The notes beneath the pieces were generated by a model, which worked only from the letters and a program-made list of their open reading frames with translations, was not told the origin of the DNA and did no database searches. Shown in pieces: positions 56,997-64,000 of a stretch of DNA of 64,000 bases. Location: positions 1 through 64,000 of the forward strand of contig DASSTE010000073.1 in NCBI GenBank assembly GCA_035708085.1. Reading direction: 5' to 3'. Each line of letters starts with the position of its first letter. The stretch's first letter is position 1. Source of the DNA: DASSBR01 sp035708085 (GTDB lineage: Bacteria; Pseudomonadota; Gammaproteobacteria; Natronospirales; DASSBR01). The position numbers and the translations under genes are program-made.

Positions 56997-58242
56997 GATT
57001 CAGAATTTCACGATGAACTTCGGGCCGCAGCATCCGGCGGCCCATGGCGTGCTGCGCCTGGTGCTGGAGATGGACGGCGAGGTGGTGCAGGGTTGCGATC
57101 CGCATATCGGCCTGCTGCATCGCGCGACCGAGAAGCTGGCCGAGAGCAAGCCGTTCAATCACAGCATCGGTTACATGGATCGGCTCGATTACGTGTCGAT
57201 GATGTGCAACGAGCACGCGTACGTAATGGCGATCGAGAAGCTGATGGGCATCGCGCCGCCGATTCGCGCGCAGTACATCCGGGTGATGTTCGACGAGATC
57301 ACCCGCCTGCTGAATCATCTGTTGTGGCTGGGCGCGAATGCGCTCGACCTCGGCGCGATGACGGTGTTCCTGTATTGCTTCCGCGAGCGCGAGGATTTGT
57401 TCGACATGTATGAGGCGGTGTCGGGCGCGCGCATGCATGCGACGTACTATCGCCCCGGCGGCGTGTACCGCGATCTGCCGGATTCGATGCCGCAGTACCA
57501 GCCGTCGAAGTTCCGCAGCGATAAGGATATGAAGCGGATGAACCGCAATCGTCAGGGTTCGCTGCTGGACTTCATCGAAGATTTCACCGAGAGGTTCCCC
57601 GGCTACGTGGACGATTACGAGGCGCTGCTGACAGATAATCGTATCTGGAAACAGCGCAATGTGGGTATCGGCGAGGTGAGCGCGCAGCGAGCGCTGGAGC
57701 TGGGCTTTACGGGGCCGATGCTGCGCGGTTCCGGCGTCGAATGGGATTTGCGCAAGAAGCAGCCGTACGAGGTTTACGATCGGCTGGACTTCGACGTTCC
57801 CGTCGGCGTCAACGGCGATTGCTACGACCGTTACCTGGTGCGTGTCGAAGAGATGCGCCAGTCGAACCGGATCATCAAGCAGTGCATCGACTGGCTGCGC
57901 AAGAACCCCGGCCCGGTGATGATCGACGACAACAAGATTGCGCCGCCGAAGCGCGAAGTGATGAAGCGAGACATGGAGTCGCTGATTCATCATTTCAAGC
58001 TGATGACGGAAGGTTATCCGGTGCCGGAGGGCGAGACGTACGCCGCTGTCGAGCATCCAAAGGGCGAGTTCGGCGTTTACCTGATTTCCGATGGTGCGAA
58101 CAAGCCGTTCCGGGTGAAGCTGCGTGCGTCGGGTTTCGCGCACTTGTCGTCGCTCGACGAAATGACCAAGGGCCACATGCTGGCCGACCTGGTTGCGATT
58201 ATTGCAACGCAGGACATCGTTTTCGGGGAAATCGACCGTTGA
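56989..58242 (+). CDS. nuoD: NADH-quinone oxidoreductase subunit D
   Basis: A 417-residue 49-kDa subunit. NFTMNFGPQHPAAHGVLRLVLEMDGE, DPHIGLLHRATEKLAE, YMDRLDYVSMMCNEHAY, and a C-terminal KLRASGFAHLSSLDEMTKGHMLADLVAIIATQDIVFGEIDR. It forms the quinone-binding cavity with NuoB. A 208-base gap with repeat elements separates it from nuoE. Confidence 0.97.
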   Translation: MPEIQNFTMNFGPQHPAAHGVLRLVLEMDGEVVQGCDPHIGLLHRATEKLAESKPFNHSIGYMDRLDYVSMMCNEHAYVMAIEKLMGIAPPIRAQYIRVMFDEITRLLNHLLWLGANALDLGAMTVFLYCFREREDLFDMYEAVSGARMHATYYRPGGVYRDLPDSMPQYQPSKFRSDKDMKRMNRNRQGSLLDFIEDFTERFPGYVDDYEALLTDNRIWKQRNVGIGEVSAQRALELGFTGPMLRGSGVEWDLRKKQPYEVYDRLDFDVPVGVNGDCYDRYLVRVEEMRQSNRIIKQCIDWLRKNPGPVMIDDNKIAPPKREVMKRDMESLIHHFKLMTEGYPVPEGETYAAVEHPKGEFGVYLISDGANKPFRVKLRASGFAHLSSLDEMTKGHMLADLVAIIATQDIVFGEIDR

Positions 58243-58267
58243 TGCACGAAAGCGCCGAACTCTTGCT

Positions 58268-58288
58268 CCTTCTCCCTCAGGGAGAAGG
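58268..58288 (+). repeat. Short hairpin repeat
   Basis: CCTTCTCCC / GGGAGAAGG with loop TCA, the same element as at 53870-53889. Confidence 0.6.
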
Positions 58289-58339
58289 CTGGGATGAGGG
58301 GAAGTTGATTCGGACGACGCGCCAGCGGGCGCGGCGCGG

Positions 58340-58432
58340 CATCTCCTTCCAGGGACGCCGTAAATACATCCCTGTAGGCTCTGGGTTCGGCATCCTGCCT
58401 CACACAGCCCTGGAAGAAGCTACCTCGCCACA
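58340..58432 (+). repeat. Intergenic palindromic repeat element, copy 2
   Basis: Related to 53723-53832: CTCCTTCCAGGGACGCCGTAAATACATCCCTGTAGGCTC and, at the other end, CCCTGGAAGAAGCTACC. The terminal inverted repeat is degenerate (CTTCCAGGG / CCCTGGAAG perfect). It interrupts the nuo operon spacer without a terminator T run. Confidence 0.75.
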
Positions 58433-58450
58433 CCCTTTTAAGGTTGTTGC

Positions 58451-58957
58451 ATGACTGAAACCGTGGAAAAGACATCGCACGTACTTTCGCAGCACGCTCG
58501 CGAAGAAATCGATCGCTGGGTCGCACAGTATCCGGAAGGTAAGCAGCGCTCGGCGGTGATCGAGGCACTGCGCGTCGTTCAACACGAGAACGGCGGCTAC
58601 CTGACGGACAATCTGATGGATGCCGTTGCCGAGTATCTCGATCTTGAGCCGATCAAGGTATACGAGGTCGCGACGTTTTATTCGATGTTCGAGTTGAAGC
58701 CGGTCGGACGTCACAGCATTTCCGTGTGTACGAATGTGTCGTGCATGCTGCGCGGCGGCTACGAGATCGCCGAGTACATCGAGAACAAGCTCGGCATCAA
58801 GACCGGCGAAAGCACGCCGGACGGGCGCATTTTCCTCAAGTGCGAGGAGGAGTGCCTGGCGGCGTGCGCCGGCGCACCGATGATGATGGTCGATCACAAG
58901 TATTACGAGAACCTCACGCCGGAGCGGGTGGACAAGGTTCTCGACGAGCTGGAGTAA
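58451..58957 (+). CDS. nuoE: NADH-quinone oxidoreductase subunit E
   Basis: A 168-residue thioredoxin-fold [2Fe-2S] protein. Cluster ligands are in VCTNVSCMLRGG and KCEEECLAACAGAPMMMVDHKYY. The N-terminal helices (LSQHAREEIDRWVAQYPEGKQRSAVIEALRVVQHENGGYL) are typical. It holds cluster N1a next to the NADH/FMN subunit. It is 3 bases before nuoF. Confidence 0.97.
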   Translation: MTETVEKTSHVLSQHAREEIDRWVAQYPEGKQRSAVIEALRVVQHENGGYLTDNLMDAVAEYLDLEPIKVYEVATFYSMFELKPVGRHSISVCTNVSCMLRGGYEIAEYIENKLGIKTGESTPDGRIFLKCEEECLAACAGAPMMMVDHKYYENLTPERVDKVLDELE

Positions 58958-58960
58958 TAC

Positions 58961-60256
58961 GTGGACTCGCCCTGTTACGAAACGCTGCAATTCGACGAGC
59001 CGTGGACTTACGAGAACTATCTCAAGGTCGGCGGTTACGAAGCGTGGAAGAAGATTCTCAACGAGAAGATTTCGCCTGCCGACGTGGTCGACGAGGTGAA
59101 GGCTTCCGGCTTGCGCGGCCGTGGTGGCGCGGGCTTCCCGACCGGCGTGAAGTGGAGCTTCATGCCGAAGGACGACCGCCAGAAATACCTGGTCTGCAAT
59201 TCGGACGAAAGCGAGCCCGGCACCTGCAAGGATCGCGACATTCTGCGGTTCAACCCGCACGCGCTGGTCGAGGGCATGGCGATCGGCTGTTACGCGATGG
59301 GCGCGACGGTCGGCTACAACTATATTCGCGGCGAGTTTATGGACGAGCCGGCGCCGCGCTTCATGCAGGCAGTCAAAGAGGCCTATGAGGCGGGCCTGCT
59401 CGGTAAGAATATTCTCGGTACCGGCATCGACATCGACATTTATACGTTCCGCGGCGCCGGCGCCTACATTTGCGGCGAGGAAACCGCGCTGCTCGAATCG
59501 CTGGAAGGCAAGAAGGGCATGCCGCGCTTCAAGCCGCCGTTCCCGGCCGGCTACGGCGTTTACGGCCAGCCGACCACGATCAACAACACCGAGACGCTGT
59601 CGTCGGTGCCGAGCATTATTCGTCGCGGCGCGAAGTGGTTCGCCGGTATCGGCAAGGAAAACAACGGCGGCACGAAGATTTTTTCGGTCAGCGGCCACGT
59701 CGAGAAGCCCGGCAACTTCGAGGTCCCGCTGGGCATTCCATTCGCGGAACTGCTGGAGATGGCGGGCGGCATGTGGCAGGGCCACAAGCTGAAGGCGGTG
59801 ATCCCCGGCGGTTCGTCGGTGCCGATCGTGCCGGGCGACGTGATGATGCAGACCGACATGGATTACGACTCGATCAAGAACGCCGGGTCGATGCTGGGGT
59901 CGGGCGCGGTGATCGTGATCGACGATCAGACCTGCCTGGTCCGGGTGCTACAGCGGATTTCGCGTTTCTATTATTCGGAATCCTGCGGGCAGTGCACGCC
60001 GTGCCGCGAAGGCACCGGCTGGCTGTACCGGATGCTGACGCGGATCGAGAACGGGCAGGGCACGCAGGCGGACATCGACCGGCTGGTCGATGTTTCGCAC
60101 AAGATTGAAGGCCACACGATTTGCGCGCTGGGCGACGCCGCGGCGATGCCGGTGTGGAGTTTCATCAAGCATTTCCGCGACGAGTTTCAGTATCACGTCG
60201 ATCATCAATGCTGCCAGGTTGGCCCCGGCAGCCGCGCCGAGAGCAAGGCCGCGTAA
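58961..60256 (+). CDS. nuoF: NADH-quinone oxidoreductase subunit F
   Basis: A 431-residue protein starting at GTG 58961. NADH/FMN site GLRGRGGAGFPTGVKWSFMP and GAGAYICGEETALLESLEG; [4Fe-4S] cluster N3 in SCGQCTPCREGTGWLYRML. It oxidises NADH and passes electrons to NuoE and NuoG. The stop overlaps the nuoG ATG by one base. Confidence 0.97.
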   Translation: MDSPCYETLQFDEPWTYENYLKVGGYEAWKKILNEKISPADVVDEVKASGLRGRGGAGFPTGVKWSFMPKDDRQKYLVCNSDESEPGTCKDRDILRFNPHALVEGMAIGCYAMGATVGYNYIRGEFMDEPAPRFMQAVKEAYEAGLLGKNILGTGIDIDIYTFRGAGAYICGEETALLESLEGKKGMPRFKPPFPAGYGVYGQPTTINNTETLSSVPSIIRRGAKWFAGIGKENNGGTKIFSVSGHVEKPGNFEVPLGIPFAELLEMAGGMWQGHKLKAVIPGGSSVPIVPGDVMMQTDMDYDSIKNAGSMLGSGAVIVIDDQTCLVRVLQRISRFYYSESCGQCTPCREGTGWLYRMLTRIENGQGTQADIDRLVDVSHKIEGHTICALGDAAAMPVWSFIKHFRDEFQYHVDHQCCQVGPGSRAESKAA

Positions 60257-62646
60257 TGAGCGAAGAGTTCGTCAATATCGAAATCGACGGCGTGCCGATG
60301 AAGGCCGCCAGGGGCGCGATGGTCATCAAGGTGGCCGACGACGCCGGGCTTCTGATTCCGCGTTTCTGTTATCACGAGAAACTGTCGGTCGCCGCGAATT
60401 GCCGCATGTGCCTGGTCGAGGTCGAGAAGGCGCCCAAGCCGATGCCGGCCTGTGCGACGCCGGTGACCGAGGGCATGAAGGTCTTCACGAAATCGCCGAA
60501 GGCCTTGTCGGCGCAGAAAAATTCGATGGAGTTCCTGCTGATCAACCATCCGCTCGACTGCCCGATTTGCGACCAGGGCGGCGAGTGCGAACTGCAGGAT
60601 CTGGCGCTCGGCTACGGCCGCGGCGTGTCCGAGTACACTGAAGGCAAGCGTAGCGTGCTCGACGAGAACATCGGGCCGCTGATTTCGACCGACATGACGC
60701 GCTGCATTCATTGCACCCGTTGCGTCCGCTTCGGCACCGAGATCGCGGGCATTCAGGAGTTGGGCGCGACGGGGCGCGGTGAGCACATGCGCATCGGCAC
60801 CTACGTTGGTCAGGCCGTCAAACACGAAATGTCCGGCAACGTCATCGACCTGTGCCCGGTCGGCGCGCTGAATTCCAAGCCGTTCCGGATGAAGGGCCGC
60901 GGCTGGGAAATGACGCAGCACGTGGCGGTCGGCCCGCACGACAGCGTCGGCAGCAACATTTATGCGCATACGCTGCGCGGGCGCCTGATGCGCGTCGTGC
61001 CCCAGCCCAACGAAGACATCAACGAAACCTGGATTTCCGATCGCGACCGGTTCAGCTACGCGGGCGTGCACAGCCTCGATCGTCTTGAACGGCCGATGGT
61101 GCGCGACGCCGACGGCTGGCACGAGGTGGACTGGCAGGTCGCCCTGGAGCGCGCGGCGGCGGCGCTGAAGAAAGTCTCCGCGGACGATCTGGGCGTGCTC
61201 GGCGCTCCGACGGCGAGCCTCGAAGAGCTGTACCTGCTGCAGGACATCGCCCGCAAGCTGGGCACCAACAATATTGATCATCGCCTGAGCCAGGGCGATT
61301 TCCGCGACGACGAGGCCGAGCCGGTGTTTCCGTGGCTGGGCCTGCCGATTGCCGATCTCGAAAAGCTGGACGCGGCGCTGGTGGTCGGGGCGAACATTCG
61401 TGGTGAAGCGCCGATCGTCGCGCATCGGCTGCGTAAGGCCGCGCTCGCCGGCTGCGAGATCATGTTCATCAACCCGCGCGATTACGAATTGCACTTCAAG
61501 GTCGCCGGCAATATCGTCGCGGCACCGGCGGCGCTGCCGGAAGCGCTGGCAGCGCTGGTCAAGGCGCTGGCCGAGAAGGCCGGCAAGCCGGTCCCGGCCT
61601 CCGCGCAGGCACTGGTTGAAAGCGTTGAAGTCACCGCTGCGCACCGCGACATGGCGGCGCGGCTGGCCGGACGCGATAACGCGCTGGTACTGATCGGCCG
61701 CCTGGCAATGACGCATCCGGCATGGGCCGATCTGCGGGCGCTCGCAGCCGCCGCGGCGGATCTCGCGGGCGTGCGTTTTGGCTACCTCCCGCCGGCCGCG
61801 AACAGCGTTGGCGCGGCGCTTGCCGGCGTGTTGCCGCGGCGCGGACCCGGTGGTGCCCGCCTTGAACAGGCCGGCACGAATGCACGCGACATGTTTGCGA
61901 CGCCGCGCAAGGCCTACCTGTTGATGGGCGTCGAGCCGGAGCTCGAAAGCTGGAACGGCGCCGAAGCCCTGGCGGCATTGAAGGCAGCCGACGACGTCGT
62001 TGCCCTGACCAGCTTCGTGACACCGACGATGCAGGAGTACGCATCGGTGTTGCTGCCGATGGGCGCGTTCGGTGAATCGGCCGCCACTTTCGTCAACTGC
62101 GAAGGCCGCCGGCAAAGCTTTAACGGCTTTGGGCAGCCGTTCGCGGATGCGCGGCCGGGCTGGAAGATTCTGCGCGTGCTCGGCAACGTGCTGGGGCTTA
62201 ATGGTTTCGACTACGACACGATCGAGGACGTGCGCGCGGCGTTGACGCAGGCGATCGGCGATGTGACGCCTGACAATCGTTTTGCCGGGACGCGTAAGCT
62301 CGCCAAGCCAAAAGCGGCCGCGGGCCTGCAGCGCGCGAGCGAGATCGGCATGTACGCCGGCGATGCGCTGGTGCGCCGCTCGGAACCCTTGCAAAAGACC
62401 GATGCCGCGCGACGCACGGTGCGTATCGCGCCCGCGGACGCAGAGCGTCTCGGGATTGCCGACGGCGCCGCGGTTGAAATCAGTCAGCAGGACGCGCACG
62501 TGCGGCTCGACGCCGAAGTCGATTCCCGCATCACCGAAGGCACCGTCTGGCTGCCGGTGGGCGTTCCGGAGACGGCGGCACTGGGGCCGTTTTACGGCAG
62601 CATCGAGCTGCGACCGGTGGCAACGCAAGCGGCGGAGGAAGCGTAA
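60256..62646 (+). CDS. nuoG: NADH-quinone oxidoreductase subunit G
   Basis: A 796-residue protein. N-terminal [2Fe-2S] domain (IPRFCYHEKLSVAANCRMCLVEV), His/Cys cluster (CPICDQGGECELQDLALGYG), [4Fe-4S] cysteines (DMTRCIHCTRCVRFGTEIAG, GNVIDLCPVGAL), then a molybdopterin-oxidoreductase-like domain without cofactor and a C-terminal MopB-CT-like part. ATG 60256 (MSEEFVNIEIDGVPMKA) overlaps nuoF. It ends by overlapping the nuoH ATG (62646). Confidence 0.97.
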   Translation: MSEEFVNIEIDGVPMKAARGAMVIKVADDAGLLIPRFCYHEKLSVAANCRMCLVEVEKAPKPMPACATPVTEGMKVFTKSPKALSAQKNSMEFLLINHPLDCPICDQGGECELQDLALGYGRGVSEYTEGKRSVLDENIGPLISTDMTRCIHCTRCVRFGTEIAGIQELGATGRGEHMRIGTYVGQAVKHEMSGNVIDLCPVGALNSKPFRMKGRGWEMTQHVAVGPHDSVGSNIYAHTLRGRLMRVVPQPNEDINETWISDRDRFSYAGVHSLDRLERPMVRDADGWHEVDWQVALERAAAALKKVSADDLGVLGAPTASLEELYLLQDIARKLGTNNIDHRLSQGDFRDDEAEPVFPWLGLPIADLEKLDAALVVGANIRGEAPIVAHRLRKAALAGCEIMFINPRDYELHFKVAGNIVAAPAALPEALAALVKALAEKAGKPVPASAQALVESVEVTAAHRDMAARLAGRDNALVLIGRLAMTHPAWADLRALAAAAADLAGVRFGYLPPAANSVGAALAGVLPRRGPGGARLEQAGTNARDMFATPRKAYLLMGVEPELESWNGAEALAALKAADDVVALTSFVTPTMQEYASVLLPMGAFGESAATFVNCEGRRQSFNGFGQPFADARPGWKILRVLGNVLGLNGFDYDTIEDVRAALTQAIGDVTPDNRFAGTRKLAKPKAAAGLQRASEIGMYAGDALVRRSEPLQKTDAARRTVRIAPADAERLGIADGAAVEISQQDAHVRLDAEVDSRITEGTVWLPVGVPETAALGPFYGSIELRPVATQAAEEA

Positions 62647-63689
62647 TGGTCGATACCTTCAACGCCTACTGGATGGCCCTGCCCTATGACGCGCGCCTGG
62701 TACTGATCTCGGTCGGCGGCGTGATCGCGATCATGATCCCGGTGATTCTGGCGGTTGCCTATTACACGTACCTCGAGCGCCGGGTCATCGGCTACATGCA
62801 GGTGCGCATGGGCCCGAACGTCGTCGGCTTCCATGGTCTGCTGCAGCCGTTCGCGGATGTCTTCAAGCTGCTCATCAAGGAAGTGGTCGTTCCGACCAAT
62901 GCGAGCCCGGTGCTGTTCATCCTCGCGCCGATGGTCATGCTGGTGCCGGCGTTCACGGCCTGGGCGGTGATTCCGTTCAACGCCCAGCTGGTGCTCGCGA
63001 ACATCAACGCCGGCGTGCTCTACATTCTGATGATGACGTCAATCGGCGTGTACGGTGTGATCATCGCGGGCTGGGCGTCGAACTCCAAGTACGCATTTCT
63101 GGGCGCAATGCGCTCGGCCGCGCAGCTCGTGTCATACGAAATCGCGATGGGCTTTGCCGTGATCGGCGTGTTGATCGCCTCCGGCAGCCTGAACTTGACC
63201 GACATTGTGATGGGGCAGAGCGGCAATATCGGCCACTGGTACGTCTGGCCGCTGTTGCCGTTGTTCGTGATCTACTTCGTCTCCGGTGTCGCCGAGACCA
63301 ACCGTCACCCGTTCGACATGGCGGAGGGCGAAACGGAAATCGTCGCCGGCTACCAGATCGAGTACTCGGGCGCGACGTTCGCGTCGTTCTTCCTGGCCGA
63401 ATACGCCAACATGATCCTGATCTCGATGCTGGCGTCGATCTTCTTCTTCGGCGGCTGGCTGTCGCCGTTCCAGGGCATTCCGATCATCGGCGACGACAGT
63501 GCGATCTGGCTGTTTTTGAAGACGCTGTTTTTCATGTTCTGCTTCCTGTGGTTCCGGGCGACGTTCCCGCGCTACCGCTACGACCAGATCATGCGGCTCG
63601 GCTGGAAGGTGTTCATTCCGTTCACGATTCTGTGGATCGTGCTGGTCGGGCTGATGCGGATTTACCACGTCGCGCCGTGGTTTGTGTAA
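62646..63689 (+). CDS. nuoH: NADH-quinone oxidoreductase subunit H
   Basis: A 347-residue protein with about eight spans. YYTYLERRVIGYMQVRMGPNVVGFHGLLQPFADVFKLLIKE (loop near the quinone site), GWASNSKYAFLGAMRSAAQLVSYEIAMG, and GVAETNRHPFDMAEGETEIVAGYQIEYSG are the ND1 signatures. It connects the peripheral arm with the membrane arm. Confidence 0.97.
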   Translation: MVDTFNAYWMALPYDARLVLISVGGVIAIMIPVILAVAYYTYLERRVIGYMQVRMGPNVVGFHGLLQPFADVFKLLIKEVVVPTNASPVLFILAPMVMLVPAFTAWAVIPFNAQLVLANINAGVLYILMMTSIGVYGVIIAGWASNSKYAFLGAMRSAAQLVSYEIAMGFAVIGVLIASGSLNLTDIVMGQSGNIGHWYVWPLLPLFVIYFVSGVAETNRHPFDMAEGETEIVAGYQIEYSGATFASFFLAEYANMILISMLASIFFFGGWLSPFQGIPIIGDDSAIWLFLKTLFFMFCFLWFRATFPRYRYDQIMRLGWKVFIPFTILWIVLVGLMRIYHVAPWFV

Positions 63690-63695
63690 GCACTT

Positions 63696-64000
63696 ATGAA
63701 ACGAATCAGTCACTTTTTCAAAACGTTCTTCCTGACGGAGTTGTTTGTCGGCATGGCCGTGACGCTGCGGCACTTTTTCATGCCGAAGACGACGATCCGC
63801 TACCCGGTCGAGCACACGCCCAAGTCGCCGCGCTTTCGCGGGCTGCATGCGCTGCGCCGCTACCCGAACGGCGAAGAGCGTTGCATCGCCTGCAAGCTGT
63901 GCGAGGCGGTCTGCCCGGCGCTCGCGATCACGATTGACTCGGAAATGCGCGACGACGGCACCCGTCGCACGGTCCGCTACGACATAGACGAATTCAAATG
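63696..64000 (+). CDS. nuoI: NADH-quinone oxidoreductase subunit I (partial)
   Basis: The first 101 residues of the ferredoxin-like subunit, cut by the window end. MKRISHFFKTFFLTELFVGMAVTLRHFF is the amphipathic N terminus; FRGLHALRRYPNGEERCIACKLCEAVCPALAITI carries the first [4Fe-4S] motif CIACKLCEAVCP (cluster N6a/N6b region). It starts 6 bases after nuoH. Confidence 0.95.
   Translation, partial: MKRISHFFKTFFLTELFVGMAVTLRHFFMPKTTIRYPVEHTPKSPRFRGLHALRRYPNGEERCIACKLCEAVCPALAITIDSEMRDDGTRRTVRYDIDEFK

Noticed and set aside
60205..62628. An 807-codon open frame antisense to nuoG
   Set aside because: Shadow frame of a clear complex I gene.
1..64000. CRISPR arrays, insertion sequences with transposases, and a replication origin
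   Set aside because: I saw no regularly spaced direct repeats, no transposase gene and no dnaA-box cluster or dnaA gene in the window.

Overview
The window is chromosomal DNA of a GC-rich proteobacterium, most likely a gammaproteobacterium. The evidence is the host gene order (rimP-nusA-infB-rbfA-truB-rpsO-pnp; folP-glmM-tpiA-secG-tRNA-Leu-nuoABCDEFGHI), the presence of dksA next to gluQ, and nuoC and nuoD as separate genes. I could not place it to genus. The window begins inside the right half of a prophage and ends inside nuoI.

Bases 1 to about 16650 are the tail end of a siphophage-like prophage: tail tube, tail assembly chaperone with a -1 frameshift, tape measure, GTA-gp12/13/14-like tail-tip genes, and a large host-specificity protein. 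No capsid, terminase, integrase or lysis genes are visible; they would lie upstream of the window. The prophage appears to end at a remnant of the 3' end of an initiator tRNA, followed by the host rimP operon.

The most interesting system is a complete diversity-generating retroelement (DGR) at about 5509-8394. It has a target protein of the formylglycine-generating-enzyme (C-type-lectin-like) fold with a variable repeat (VR) at its C terminus, a GATA-tetraloop hairpin after the VR, an Avd-like accessory protein, a template repeat (TR) and a DGR reverse transcriptase. Over 116 aligned bases TR and VR differ at 11 positions, and all 11 are adenines in TR. The cassette sits between what look like the N-terminal and C-terminal halves of a DUF2163-type tail-tip protein. 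The likely job is to diversify a tail adhesin.

Bases 16793-25214 are the transcription/translation operon (rimP, nusA, infB, rbfA, truB, rpsO, pnp). Bases 25291-36580 hold a MscS channel, a YheT hydrolase, acs, gluQ, dksA, a MacAB-like export operon whose ATPase gene carries a frameshift, an RRM RNA-binding protein and a BON protein. Bases 36726-43660 hold two APC amino acid permeases, a fluoride-riboswitch-controlled crcB/DUF190 operon, an HMG-CoA-synthase-like gene and an MFS transporter. Bases 43661-51356 hold gene remnants, a PQQ-propeller lipoprotein and a trehalose/glucose operon (otsB, GH15, otsA, glk). Bases 51485-64000 are folP, glmM, tpiA, secG, tRNA-Leu(GAG) and the complex I operon up to a partial nuoI. 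Several intergenic spaces hold palindromic repeats, including two related elements, one between glmM and tpiA and one between nuoD and nuoE. Apart from those repeats and the TR interval, no gene-free stretch exceeds about 300 bases.
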